DNA of 42,722 nt from Actinomadura fibrosa (GTDB taxonomy: Bacteria; Actinomycetota; Actinomycetes; Streptosporangiales; Streptosporangiaceae): the NCBI RefSeq assembly GCF_900659615.1, contig NZ_CAACUY010000064.1, positions 1-42,722 of the forward strand, written 5' to 3'. The translations under genes were made by a program, and so were the position numbers. This document shows positions 1-8,034 of the stretch, piece by piece (position 1 is the first letter of the stretch; each line of letters starts with the position of its first letter). The notes under the pieces are model-generated. The model saw only the letters and a program-made list of their open reading frames with translations. It was not told where the DNA came from and made no database searches.

Positions 1-1
1 C

Positions 2-661
2 CGCGACCCTGCACGTGGACGCGCCGTCGTCGCGGATCGACTGGTCCGCCGGTTCCGTCCGGCTGCTGACCGGGGCGCGGCCGTGGCGAGCTTCGCGCAC
101 GAGGTCGTGGCGGTCGTGGGCGCGGACGGCGACGACCTCGCCGAGCTGTCGGCGGGACCGGTCCAGGCGATGGTCAAGGAGGCGGCGGCGGTGTTCGCCG
201 AGCACCAGCCGGTGCGGCGGACGTTCTCCACCGGGATCAGCCGCACGGTGACGTCCCCGGCCGCGCTGCCGGAGGCGTACGAGCAGGCCGTCAAGGCCGT
301 GCGGGTGGGGCGCCAGCTGCACGGCGCCGGCGCCCGCGCGCACTTCGACCAGCTCGGCGTGTACCGGCTGCTCAGCCTCGTGTCGGACCCGGCGGAGCTG
401 CACGCGTTCGTCCGGGAGACCCTCGGCGACCTCGCGGCCGACGACGAGCCCGAGCTCGTGGACCTGCGGCGCACCCTCCAGGTGCTGCTGGAGACGAACC
501 TGAACGTCGCCGAGACCGCCCGCAGGCTGCACTTCCACTACAACACGCTGCGCTACCGCATCGGGAAGCTGGAGCGCATGCTCGGGACCTTCACCGAGGA
601 CGCGCACCTGCGCCTCAACCTCACGCTGGCCCTTCACGTGCTGCGCATGCGCGGCATCTGA
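2..661 (+). CDS. PucR-family transcriptional regulator, C-terminal part (5' end outside window)
   Basis: The reading frame is open to the left edge, so only the last 219 or so residues are present. The C-terminus carries the PucR helix-turn-helix (HTH_30), seen as LLETNLNVAETARRLHFHYN followed by TLRYRIGKLERMLG at about residues 160-195. The preceding 110 residues match the degenerate GGDEF-like (CdaR) domain of this family. PucR/CdaR-type regulators usually sense a catabolic substrate and activate neighbouring operons; the Bacillus prototype controls purine and allantoin use. Here the gene lies directly upstream of a nucleobase permease and a molybdenum hydroxylase operon, so control of pyrimidine or purine uptake and oxidation is the natural inference. 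The family assignment is firm; the ligand is unknown. Confidence 0.9.
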   Translation, partial: RDPARGRAVVADRLVRRFRPAADRGAAVASFAHEVVAVVGADGDDLAELSAGPVQAMVKEAAAVFAEHQPVRRTFSTGISRTVTSPAALPEAYEQAVKAVRVGRQLHGAGARAHFDQLGVYRLLSLVSDPAELHAFVRETLGDLAADDEPELVDLRRTLQVLLETNLNVAETARRLHFHYNTLRYRIGKLERMLGTFTEDAHLRLNLTLALHVLRMRGI

Positions 662-662
662 G

Positions 663-694
663 CGTACTGGCGCCGGAGCGGCGGCGCCCGTACG
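663..694 (+). terminator. Hairpin just after the PucR stop codon
   Basis: An inverted repeat starts two bases after the stop. CGTAC-T-GGCGCC pairs with GGCGCC-C-GTACG, giving a 12-position stem with one mismatch and an 8-base loop. There is no T-tract, which is usual for actinobacterial terminators. It probably separates regulator transcription from the permease operon. Confidence 0.6.
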
Positions 695-784
695 ATCTCC
701 GCGGGTGACCGGAGGGCCCGCGCGGGCGGTCCTCCCAATCGCGGGCCCGGGCTTTGGCAGATGTCGCCGATGCCCGCCCACCTG

Positions 785-796
785 GGTAGATCTACC
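785..796. promoter_or_regulatory. Perfect 12-bp palindrome upstream of the permease operon
   Basis: GGTAGATCTACC is a perfect palindrome about 110 bases before the permease ATG, in the 244-base gap between the regulator and the operon. A perfect 12-bp dyad in a promoter region is a plausible operator, perhaps for the adjacent PucR protein. No clear -35/-10 pair was identified. The binding partner is a guess. Confidence 0.4.
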
Positions 797-905
797 TTGC
801 CCGCATGAGCGCGCCAGGGCACGGACGCGCCCCGTGACCATGCCCTGACAGAGCCGCGACCATGCGGGGACCGTGCCCGCAGGGACCGCAGGAGCAGGAG
901 GCCCG

Positions 906-2363
906 ATGTCCATCGGCTGGAAGCTGCACGGCGACGGCCGGACGCCGCCGCCCGGCGAGGTCGTCAGGCCGGACGAGCGGCTCACGTGGCCGCGCACCGC
1001 CGGGATCGGCGCCCAGCACGTGGTCGCCATGTTCGGCGCCACGTTCGTGTTCCCGGTCGTGATGGGCCTGGACCCCAACCTGTCGATCATGATGTCCGGG
1101 GTCGCGACGATCCTGTTCCTGCTGATCGTCGGCGGCCGGGTGCCGAGCTACCTCGGCACCAGCGCCTCGTTCGTCGGCGCCGTCGCGGCGATCCGCGCCG
1201 CGGGCGGCGACAGCGCCACCGTGACCGGCGCGATCCTCGTCGCGGGGCTCGTCCTGCTGGCCGTCGGGCTCGTCATCCACTTCCTCGGCGGCGAGGTCGT
1301 CCACCGGGTGTTCCCGCCGGTGGTGACAGGCGCCGTCGTCATGCTCATCGGGTTCAACCTGGCGCCGGTGGTCGCGACCGTCTACTGGCCGCAGGACCAG
1401 TGGGTCGCCCTCGCCACGCTCTGCTTCGCGGTGCTCTGCACCGTCCTGCTCCGCGGGTTCTGGTCCCGCATCGCGATCCTGCTCGCGCTCGTGTTCGGGT
1501 TCGCGCTGTCGTGGGTCCTCGACCGCACGTCCGGCGACATCACGTCCGTGCTCCCCGGCCAGCACCTCCTGGACGCGGCGGGCAAGCCGTGCGCCGCCGA
1601 GGGCCCGTACTGCGTCGCGACGGCCTTCCCGCACGAGCGGCTCAGCTTCAGCGGCGTGGACGCGGCCGACTGGTTCGGCTTCCCGAGCCTGCACGCCCCG
1701 GACTTCAAGACGTCCGCGATCCTGCTGGCGCTGCCGCCGGTCATCGCGCTGATCGCCGAGAACACCGGGCACGTCAAGGCCGTCGCGGCGATGACCGGCG
1801 ACGACCTCGACCCCGTCCTCGGCCGCGCCGTCGCCGCCGACGGCATCGGCACCGCCCTCGCCACCGCGGTCGGCGGCTCGCCCACCACCACCTACGCCGA
1901 GAACATCGGCGTCATGGCCGCCACCCGCATCTACTCGACCGCCGCCTACTACGTCGCCGCGGCCGTGGCGATCCTGTTCGGGCTCTGCCCGAAGTTCGGC
2001 GCGCTCGTCGCCGCGACGCCGGGCGGCGTGCTCGGCGGCATCACCGTCGTGCTGTACGGGATGATCGGCCTGCTCGGCGCCAAGATCTGGATCGAGAACC
2101 GGGTCGACTTCGGCGACCCCGTCAACCTCGTCCCCGTCGCCGCCGCGATCATCCTGGCGATCGGGAACGTCACGCTCGACATCACCGACGACTTCCCGCT
2201 CCAGGGTATCGCGCTCGGCACCATCGCCGTCCTCGTCGGCTACCACGCGCTGAACGCCGTCGCGCGCGGCGCCCGCGGCCCCGACACCGGCGGCGGCGTC
2301 ATCGCGCCCGAGGAGAGGGAGATCGGCGGCCCGGTCCGCCCGCCCACGTCCAGCGCCGGCTGA
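906..2363 (+). CDS. Uracil/xanthine permease family transporter (NCS2), UraA/RutG-like
   Basis: This is a 485-residue polytopic membrane protein of the nucleobase:cation symporter-2 family. It should import a nucleobase with protons across the cytoplasmic membrane. The NAT signature is present as ENIGVMAATR in the context SPTTTYAENIG. The leading glutamate is typical of the uracil (UraA/RutG) branch rather than the xanthine branch, which usually has QN. AENTGHVKAV in the preceding helix is also family-typical. The ATG was chosen because AGGAG lies eight bases upstream; a GTG 33 bases earlier lacks this. It begins an operon with the three molybdenum hydroxylase genes (12-base gap), which suggests it feeds that enzyme. 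Uracil is the inferred substrate; xanthine or another base is possible. Confidence 0.85.
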   Translation: MSIGWKLHGDGRTPPPGEVVRPDERLTWPRTAGIGAQHVVAMFGATFVFPVVMGLDPNLSIMMSGVATILFLLIVGGRVPSYLGTSASFVGAVAAIRAAGGDSATVTGAILVAGLVLLAVGLVIHFLGGEVVHRVFPPVVTGAVVMLIGFNLAPVVATVYWPQDQWVALATLCFAVLCTVLLRGFWSRIAILLALVFGFALSWVLDRTSGDITSVLPGQHLLDAAGKPCAAEGPYCVATAFPHERLSFSGVDAADWFGFPSLHAPDFKTSAILLALPPVIALIAENTGHVKAVAAMTGDDLDPVLGRAVAADGIGTALATAVGGSPTTTYAENIGVMAATRIYSTAAYYVAAAVAILFGLCPKFGALVAATPGGVLGGITVVLYGMIGLLGAKIWIENRVDFGDPVNLVPVAAAIILAIGNVTLDITDDFPLQGIALGTIAVLVGYHALNAVARGARGPDTGGGVIAPEEREIGGPVRPPTSSAG

Positions 2364-2375
2364 ACGGCGGCGCGC

Positions 2376-3239
2376 GTGAAACCGCCCCCCTTCGGCTACG
2401 CCGCCCCCCGCACCCTCGACGAGGCACTGGCCGCGCTCGCCGCCGCGCCCGGCGGGAAGGTCCTCGCCGGCGGGCAGAGCCTCATCCCGCTGCTGTCCAT
2501 GCGGCTCGCCGCGCCGCCCGCGCTCATCGACATCAACCGCGCCGCCGAGCTGGACACCCTCCGCACCGGCGACGGCGGCGTGCGGGTCGGCGCGCTCGCC
2601 CGGCACGCCCGGGTGGAGCGCTCCGCCGAGGCCGCCGCCGTCCAGCCGCTGCTGCGCCGCGCGCTGCGCCACGTCGCGCACCCCGCGATCCGCAACCGCG
2701 GCACCGTCGTCGGGAGCCTCGCGCACGCCGACCCCGCCGCCGAGCTGCCCGCCGTCCTCGCCGTCCTCGGCGGCACGGTCGAGGCCGCCTCGCCCGAGGG
2801 CCGCCGCACGATCCCCGCGGACGACTTCTTCCGCGGCCCCCTCGAATGCGCGCTCGGCCCCGGCGAGATCGCCGTGTCGGCGTTCTTCCCCGCCGCCCCG
2901 CCCCGCACCGGCAGCGCGTTCGCCGAGTCGGCCCGGCGGCACGGCGACTACGCCCTCACCGGCGTCGCCGCCGTCGTCACGCTCGGCGAGGACCTGCGCG
3001 TCACCGCCGCCCGCACCGGCCACCTCGGCATCGCCGCGACGCCGCTCGTCCTCGACCTCACCGCCGCCGCCGGATCGGCGGGCGACTGGCCGGCGGCCGC
3101 CGCGCACGTCCGCGCGCGGATCGACCCCGACGCCGACATCCACGCGAGCGCCGACTACCGGCGGCACCTGACCGGCGTCCTGACCGAACGGGCGCTGCGC
3201 GCCGCCGCCGCGGACGCGCTCCGCCGGGCACGGGACTGA
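2376..3239 (+). CDS. Molybdenum hydroxylase, FAD-binding medium subunit (CoxM/XdhB type)
   Basis: This 287-residue protein is the flavin subunit of a xanthine dehydrogenase-family enzyme. FAD contacts are visible as AGGQSLIP (about residues 30-37) and as NRGTVVGSLAHADPAAELP (about residues 108-126). The C-terminal third fits the CO-dehydrogenase flavoprotein C-terminal domain. It passes electrons from the 2Fe-2S subunit to an acceptor. It sits second in a permease-M-S-L operon with 12- and 18-base spacings, starting at a GTG. Family assignment is certain from motifs and gene order; substrate specificity resides in the large subunit. In this context it is proposed to be part of uracil dehydrogenase. 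Confidence 0.9.
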   Translation: MKPPPFGYAAPRTLDEALAALAAAPGGKVLAGGQSLIPLLSMRLAAPPALIDINRAAELDTLRTGDGGVRVGALARHARVERSAEAAAVQPLLRRALRHVAHPAIRNRGTVVGSLAHADPAAELPAVLAVLGGTVEAASPEGRRTIPADDFFRGPLECALGPGEIAVSAFFPAAPPRTGSAFAESARRHGDYALTGVAAVVTLGEDLRVTAARTGHLGIAATPLVLDLTAAAGSAGDWPAAAAHVRARIDPDADIHASADYRRHLTGVLTERALRAAAADALRRARD

Positions 3240-3257
3240 AAGGGAGGGCGCGGACCC

Positions 3258-3752
3258 ATGGAGGAGACCCACGAGATCGTGCTGACCGTCAATGGGACGC
3301 ACCGCACCGCCCGCGCGCCCGCCCGGCGGCTGCTGTCCGATCTGCTCCGCCACGACCTCGGCCTCACCGGCACCCACGTCGGCTGCGAGCACGGCGTCTG
3401 CGGGTGCTGCACGGTCCTGCTGGACGGCGCGCCGGTGCGCTCGTGCCTGATGCTCGCCGTCACCGCCGCCGGCCACGAGATCACCACCGTGGAGGGCCTC
3501 GCCGCCCCGGACGGCACGCCGTCGCCGGTGCAGCGCGCGTTCCGCGAATGCCACGGCCTCCAGTGCGGCTTCTGCACGCCCGGGTTCCTCTGCACGGTCA
3601 CGGCACTGCTGCGCGACACGCCCCGTCCCACCGAGGAGCAGGTCCTGGACGGCATCGCCGGGAACCTGTGCCGCTGCACCGGCTACCAGAACATCGTGAG
3701 ATCGGTGCACCGCGCCGCCGAGCTGCTGTCCGAGCGGGAAGGCGGGGCCTGA
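3258..3752 (+). CDS. Molybdenum hydroxylase, 2Fe-2S small subunit (CoxS/XdhC type)
   Basis: This 164-residue iron-sulfur subunit carries both expected clusters. The plant-type ferredoxin motif CEHGVCGCCTVLLDG lies at about residues 43-57, with a further cysteine at VRSC. The C-terminal helical domain has CGFC (about 102-105) and CRCTGY (about 138-143). Length is normal for the family. It relays electrons from the molybdopterin centre to FAD. Its TGA overlaps the ATG of the large subunit (TGATG), so the two are translationally coupled. No export signal is seen, so the enzyme is probably cytoplasmic or held at the inner face of the membrane. Confidence 0.93.
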   Translation: MEETHEIVLTVNGTHRTARAPARRLLSDLLRHDLGLTGTHVGCEHGVCGCCTVLLDGAPVRSCLMLAVTAAGHEITTVEGLAAPDGTPSPVQRAFRECHGLQCGFCTPGFLCTVTALLRDTPRPTEEQVLDGIAGNLCRCTGYQNIVRSVHRAAELLSEREGGA

Positions 3753-6148
3753 TGGGGACGCGCGTGTTCGGCGAGCCCGTCCAGCGCCGCGAGGACGCCC
3801 GGCTCGTCACCGGCCAGGGCCGATTCCTGGACGACCTCGGACAGAACGCCCTCGCCGCCGCGTTCGTCCGCTCCCCGCACGCGCACGCGCGGATCCTCGA
3901 CATCGACGTGTCCGGAGCGCTCGACATCGACGGCCTCGTCGCCGTCTACACCTGGGAGGACCTGCCCGGCCGCGTCGGCGAGCCGCTGCCGCTGCTCATC
4001 CCGCACCCCACCCTCACCCACGGCCGCACCGGGTACCCGCTCGCCCGCGACACCGTCCGGCACGTCGGGGAGCCCGTCGCGATGGTCGTCGCCCGCGACC
4101 GCTACCTCGCCGAGGACGCCGCCGAGCGGATCCGCGTGGACTACGAGCCGCTGCCCGCCGTCGTCGGCATCGAGAACGCCGCCCGCGCCGACCGCCTCGT
4201 CCACGACGACGTGCCGGGCAACGTCGCCGCCGTCCTGCGCCAGGAGAACGGCGACGCCGCCGCCGCGATCGCCGCCGCGCCGCACGTCCTAGAGTTCCGG
4301 CTCGCGATCGAGCGCAGCGCGTCCATGCCCCTCGAAGGCCGCGGCGTCTACGCGCGCTGGGACGCCGACGACGGCTCACTGCGCGTCTACTCCTCGACCC
4401 AGGCGTCCACCAGCGTGCGCGCCGCGATCGCCGCGCGGCTCGGGCTGCCGAACGGCAAGGTCGAGGTCGTCGCCCCGGACGTCGGCGGCGGCTTCGGCGT
4501 CAAGATCGTCCACCCGTGGCCGGAGGAGGTCCTCGTCCCGTGGGCCGCGCGCCTCCTGGACCGCGAGCTCAAGTGGACCGAGGACCGCCGCGAGCACTTC
4601 GTCGCCGCCGCCCACGAGCGTGGCCAGCTCCAGGACGTGCGCGTCGGGTTCGACGACGCCGGGCGGATCCTCGGCCTGGACGTGCGGATCCTCCACGACC
4701 ACGGCGCCTACACCCCGTACGGGATCATCATCCCGATCGTCACGTCCACCCAGCTGCTCGGCCCCTACAAGATCGGCGCGTACCGGGCCGAGGTCACGAG
4801 CCTCTACACCAACACGGTGATCGTCACCCCGTACCGCGGCGCGGGCCGCCCGCAGGGCGTGTTCTGCATGGAGCGGACCATGGACCGCGTCGCCCGCCAC
4901 CTCGGCCTCGACCGCGCCGGCGTGCGCGCCGCCAACCTCATCCAGCCCGACGAGTTCCCCTACGACCAGGGCCTGACGTTCCAGGACGGCCGTCCGCTGA
5001 TCTACGACTCGGGCGACTACCCCGAACTGCTCCGCAAGGCCCGCGACCTCATCGGCTGGGACGGCTTCGAGGCCGAGCGCGCCGCCGCCGCGTCCGACGG
5101 CCGCCGCATCGGCATCGGACTCGGCATCTACGTCGAGGGGACGGGCGTCGGCCCGTACGAGGGCGGCCACGTCGAGATCGACACGGCGGGACGCGTGCAC
5201 GTCTCGACCGGCCTCACCTCGCAGGGCCAGGGCCACGAGACCGCCTTCGCGCAGATCGCCGCCGCGGAGCTCGGTGTCCCCCTCGGCGACGTCCGCGTCA
5301 CGACCGGCGACACGCGCCGCTTCGGCTACGCGGTCGGCACGTTCGCGTCGCGGGCCGCCGTGATGAGCGGCAACGCGATCGCGCTCGCCTGCCGCAAGGT
5401 GCGCGCGAAGGCGCTGCGCATCGCCGGCGAGGCCCTCGAAGCCGACCCGTCCGACCTGGAGATCACCGACGGCGTCGTGCACGTCCGCGGGGACGCGACG
5501 TCCGCGGTGCCGCTGCGCACCGTCGCGGTGCTGTCGAACCCTCTGCGGTACGCGTTCGACGAGGAGGCGGCAGCGGCGACGCAATTCGCGGTGGGCCGCC
5601 CGTCCGAGGAAGCACCCGTGGCACCGGGCGACGAACCGGGCCTGGAAGGACGCGACTACTACTCACCAGTCCGCTCGACGTTCGCAGCAGGCGCGCACGC
5701 CGCGATCGTCGAAGTCGACCCGGAAACGGCCGAAATCACGATCCTGCGGTACGGGGTCGTCCACGACTGCGGGCGGCTCATCAACCCGATGGTGGTGGAG
5801 GGCCAGATCCACGGCGGCGTCGCGCAGGGCGTGGGCGGCGCACTCTACGAGCGGATGGTGTACGACGCGTCAGGACAGCTGCTGAACGCGTCCTTCATGG
5901 ACTTCCTGATGCCGTACGCGACGGAGATCCCGAAGATCGAGACCGACCACCTGGAAACGCCGTCGCCGCTGAACCCGCTGGGCATCAAGGGCGCGGGCGA
6001 GGCGGGCGTGATCCCGGTGTCGGCCGTCATCGCGTCCGCGGTCGAGGACGCGGAGGGCCTCCGCGTGGACGCGATGCCCCTGTCACCGGACGCCCTGTAC
6101 ACCCTCCGCCGCCGAGCCGAACACGACCCGGCGCTGCGAACCGAGTGA
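3752..6148 (+). CDS. Molybdenum hydroxylase, molybdopterin-binding large subunit; candidate uracil dehydrogenase
   Basis: This 798-residue catalytic subunit belongs to the xanthine dehydrogenase/CoxL family. It opens with the family-typical GEPVQRREDARLVTGQGRFL. The active-site loop reads PYRGAGRPQG near residue 363, the general hydroxylase form, not the CSFR loop of true CO dehydrogenase, so it should not be called CO dehydrogenase. The catalytic glutamate lies in GIKGAGEAG near residue 748. Mo hydroxylases insert water oxygen at a carbon next to a ring nitrogen, which is the chemistry needed to turn uracil into barbiturate. Permease linkage and the nearby codA, barbiturase and matB genes favour uracil or thymine as substrate. 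Xanthine, another heterocycle or an aldehyde cannot be excluded. No XdhC/CoxF-like maturation factor is in the window. Confidence 0.88.
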   Translation: MGTRVFGEPVQRREDARLVTGQGRFLDDLGQNALAAAFVRSPHAHARILDIDVSGALDIDGLVAVYTWEDLPGRVGEPLPLLIPHPTLTHGRTGYPLARDTVRHVGEPVAMVVARDRYLAEDAAERIRVDYEPLPAVVGIENAARADRLVHDDVPGNVAAVLRQENGDAAAAIAAAPHVLEFRLAIERSASMPLEGRGVYARWDADDGSLRVYSSTQASTSVRAAIAARLGLPNGKVEVVAPDVGGGFGVKIVHPWPEEVLVPWAARLLDRELKWTEDRREHFVAAAHERGQLQDVRVGFDDAGRILGLDVRILHDHGAYTPYGIIIPIVTSTQLLGPYKIGAYRAEVTSLYTNTVIVTPYRGAGRPQGVFCMERTMDRVARHLGLDRAGVRAANLIQPDEFPYDQGLTFQDGRPLIYDSGDYPELLRKARDLIGWDGFEAERAAAASDGRRIGIGLGIYVEGTGVGPYEGGHVEIDTAGRVHVSTGLTSQGQGHETAFAQIAAAELGVPLGDVRVTTGDTRRFGYAVGTFASRAAVMSGNAIALACRKVRAKALRIAGEALEADPSDLEITDGVVHVRGDATSAVPLRTVAVLSNPLRYAFDEEAAAATQFAVGRPSEEAPVAPGDEPGLEGRDYYSPVRSTFAAGAHAAIVEVDPETAEITILRYGVVHDCGRLINPMVVEGQIHGGVAQGVGGALYERMVYDASGQLLNASFMDFLMPYATEIPKIETDHLETPSPLNPLGIKGAGEAGVIPVSAVIASAVEDAEGLRVDAMPLSPDALYTLRRRAEHDPALRTE

Positions 6149-6149
6149 T

Positions 6150-6194
6150 GCTGGCGGGGCTGCTCGGGGAGCGGGGGACCTCAACCCCGCCAGC
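6150..6194. terminator. Inverted repeat between convergent hydroxylase and deacetylase genes
   Basis: GCTGGCGGGG pairs perfectly with CCCCGCCAGC across a 25-base spacer, starting two bases after the large-subunit stop. It sits between convergent genes and probably ends transcription from both sides. No T-tract follows. Confidence 0.6.
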
Positions 6195-6262
6195 GCTCCG
6201 ACGATAATGCGGGCGTGTCCGGTCGCACGGGGCAACCGGGATACGTCCGGATAGCTGGTGTT

Positions 6263-7105
6263 TCAGCCGCCCGCGGGCGCGGTGGGGGCGTTTCCGCCGA
6301 GCGAGACGGGCAGGTAGTTCTCCACGGCGGCGGGCCGGAACCCCTGCTGGCGGATCCAGCCGAGGATCATCTGGAACTGCTGGGCGAGCCCCTTGCGGTA
6401 GTGCATGAGGATGATGTCGCCGGGCTTGAAGCCCTTGCCGCCGTCCCCGCGGGCGAAGCCGTTGAAGCCGACCCCGGGCCCGGACGTGCCGTTGTAGAAC
6501 TCCGCCGACCACAGCATGATCGACTTGATGCCGCACTCCCGCGCGACCTTGCGCGTGGTCTCGTTGAAGCTGCCGAACGGCGGCCGGAACACCTGCGGCC
6601 GGCGCCCGTACTGCTGGGTGATCGCCTCGGAGGCGTCGCAGATCTGCTTCTTCTGCGCCTCGGGAGGCAGCGTCGCCATGTTCGGGTGGGTGACGGTGTG
6701 GTTCTCCATCTGCGACCCGGCGTTGCGCATCGCCCAGAAGTACTGGCCCTCGCCCTTGATGTACGTCGACGTCAGGAACGTCAGGATCGGCACGCGCTCC
6801 TTGCGCACCAGGTTCACGAACTCGGCGTCGTAGGTGTAGCCGTCGTCGATGGTCAGGAAGACGACGCGGTCCTGGGTGTCGATGTGGTTGATCACGGGCG
6901 GCAGCCCGTCCTTGGACGGCTGCGGCATCGTCCAGGAGCCGGGCTTCGGCTTCGCCCACGTCTGGTCGGCGAGCGCGGCGCTGAGCTGCGTCCGCGTCGA
7001 CGGTCCGCCGTCGCCCGCCTGGGCCCGCAGGACGGGCCAGCCGCCCGCGGCCACGCCGAGCACTCCGGCGGCCACCATGGCGATCACGGGCGTCTTCCCT
7101 CGCAT
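6263..7105 (-). CDS. Polysaccharide deacetylase family protein (NodB domain), exported or membrane-anchored
   Basis: This 280-residue carbohydrate esterase family 4 protein begins with a hydrophobic segment (about residues 6-25, PVIAMVAAGVLGVAAGG), read as a signal peptide or N-terminal anchor. The NodB domain shows TIDDG (the catalytic-base Asp and metal-binding Asp pair), the metal-binding HTVTH, and the groove motif RPPFGS. The late motif has LMHYRKG where many members have the catalytic LxH. Such enzymes remove N- or O-acetyl groups from peptidoglycan or other envelope glycans. It is transcribed against the flanking genes, with GGAGAA about ten bases before its ATG. Nothing links it to pyrimidine metabolism. 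Confidence 0.88.
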   Translation of the reverse strand: MRGKTPVIAMVAAGVLGVAAGGWPVLRAQAGDGGPSTRTQLSAALADQTWAKPKPGSWTMPQPSKDGLPPVINHIDTQDRVVFLTIDDGYTYDAEFVNLVRKERVPILTFLTSTYIKGEGQYFWAMRNAGSQMENHTVTHPNMATLPPEAQKKQICDASEAITQQYGRRPQVFRPPFGSFNETTRKVARECGIKSIMLWSAEFYNGTSGPGVGFNGFARGDGGKGFKPGDIILMHYRKGLAQQFQMILGWIRQQGFRPAAVENYLPVSLGGNAPTAPAGG

Positions 7106-7295
7106 CAGCCGCGTTCTCCGTTCTTCGGGGGGTCGGGGTCCCGCCTCGGTTGACGCACCGGAGCCGTCGGGGGTTCGCGGAAGAGGCGGGACTCCCCGGA
7201 CATTCTGGCCATGCCCGGCGCCGCCGCGCCGTATCTGCCCAATCCTCGGCGTGTACTCGGCACATGTTGCCGTTCGGCGGACGGCGGCGATTCCC

Positions 7296-7301
7296 TACAG
7301 T
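7296..7301 (+). promoter_or_regulatory. Predicted -10 box for leaderless transcription of the CoxG-like gene
   Basis: TACAGT fits the actinobacterial TAnnnT -10 element and ends six bases before the ATG. There is no Shine-Dalgarno sequence in between, so the transcript probably starts at or next to the start codon. Confidence 0.45.
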
Positions 7302-7307
7302 CGGTGC

Positions 7308-7991
7308 ATGCAGGTCACCGGCAGTGCCACCGTCGCCGCGCCGCTCGCCCGCGTCTGGGACGCGCTCCAGGACCCGGCCGTCCTGGCCCGGACGATCCCC
7401 GGCTGCCAGTCGCTGGAGGAGACGGGCCCGGACGCCTACCGCATGACCGTCTCGGCGGGCGTCGCGTCCATCACGGGCACCTACGTGGGCAGCGTCGAAC
7501 TGACCGACCCGGACCCGCCGCACGCGTTCACACTCCGAGCCCGCGGCCAGGGCGCACCGGGCACGGTCGACGCGACCGTCCGCGTCCGCCTGTCGGACGG
7601 CGACGGCGCCACCCGCGTCGACTACGACGCCGACGCGGTGGTCGGCGGCATGATCGGCGGCGTCGGCCAACGCGTCCTAGGCAGCGTCGCCCGCCGCACG
7701 GCCGGCCAGTTCTTCGCCGCCGTAGAACGCGACCTGACCGTAACCCCGATAACCCCAGACGCCAACGAGCCACCGGCGTCGGAAAACGGGGCCGGAGTGG
7801 AACCACCCGCCCACCTCACCCGCCCCCTCGCGGCGCCGCCCCCGGCCCCCGGCGGCTTCATGGGACGGATCGTGCCCGCGTCACACCGCGACCCGGCGAC
7901 ATGGCAGATGGCCGCATTCCTAGCCGGAGGCGCGGTAGCCCTAGCAGGCGTAGCCATAGGCCACGCCCTATCCCGCCGCCCCCACCGCTGA
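7308..7991 (+). CDS. CoxG-like SRPBCC-domain protein with C-terminal membrane anchor
   Basis: This 227-residue protein has an N-terminal SRPBCC (START-like) fold of about 150 residues in the CoxG subfamily. Typical features are the opening VTGSATVAAPLARVWDALQD, the phrase ARTIPGCQSLEE and the late VLGSVARRTAGQFF. A proline-rich linker follows, then one hydrophobic helix (about residues 205-222, AAFLAGGAVALAGVAIGHAL) and a basic tail, so it is probably tail-anchored facing the cytoplasm. CoxG proteins accompany molybdenum hydroxylases; that of CO dehydrogenase recruits the enzyme to the membrane and is reported to handle menaquinone. Lying 1.2 kb after the Mo hydroxylase operon, it may connect that enzyme to the respiratory chain. 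The last 80 codons are unusually rich in CTA, GTA and ATA. Confidence 0.8.
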   Translation: MQVTGSATVAAPLARVWDALQDPAVLARTIPGCQSLEETGPDAYRMTVSAGVASITGTYVGSVELTDPDPPHAFTLRARGQGAPGTVDATVRVRLSDGDGATRVDYDADAVVGGMIGGVGQRVLGSVARRTAGQFFAAVERDLTVTPITPDANEPPASENGAGVEPPAHLTRPLAAPPPAPGGFMGRIVPASHRDPATWQMAAFLAGGAVALAGVAIGHALSRRPHR

Positions 7992-8034
7992 TCACCCCCC
8001 ACCACCTACCGCCCAACTCGCGTCCGGAGTGTGG

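Noticed and set aside
634..822. A 62-residue minus-strand ORF in the gap before the permease
   Set aside because: It runs through the PucR terminator hairpin, has no ribosome binding site and no recognisable feature.
792..3710. A 972-residue minus-strand open frame opposite the permease and hydroxylase genes
   Set aside because: It is an Arg/Gly/Asp/Val-rich frame with no domain, produced by the GC-rich third positions of real genes on the other strand. The plus-strand genes have full motif sets and proper operon spacing.
3752..6148. Carbon monoxide dehydrogenase (CoxL) as the product name
   Set aside because: The active-site loop is YRGAGR rather than the CSFR loop needed for the Cu-S-Mo centre of true CO dehydrogenase.
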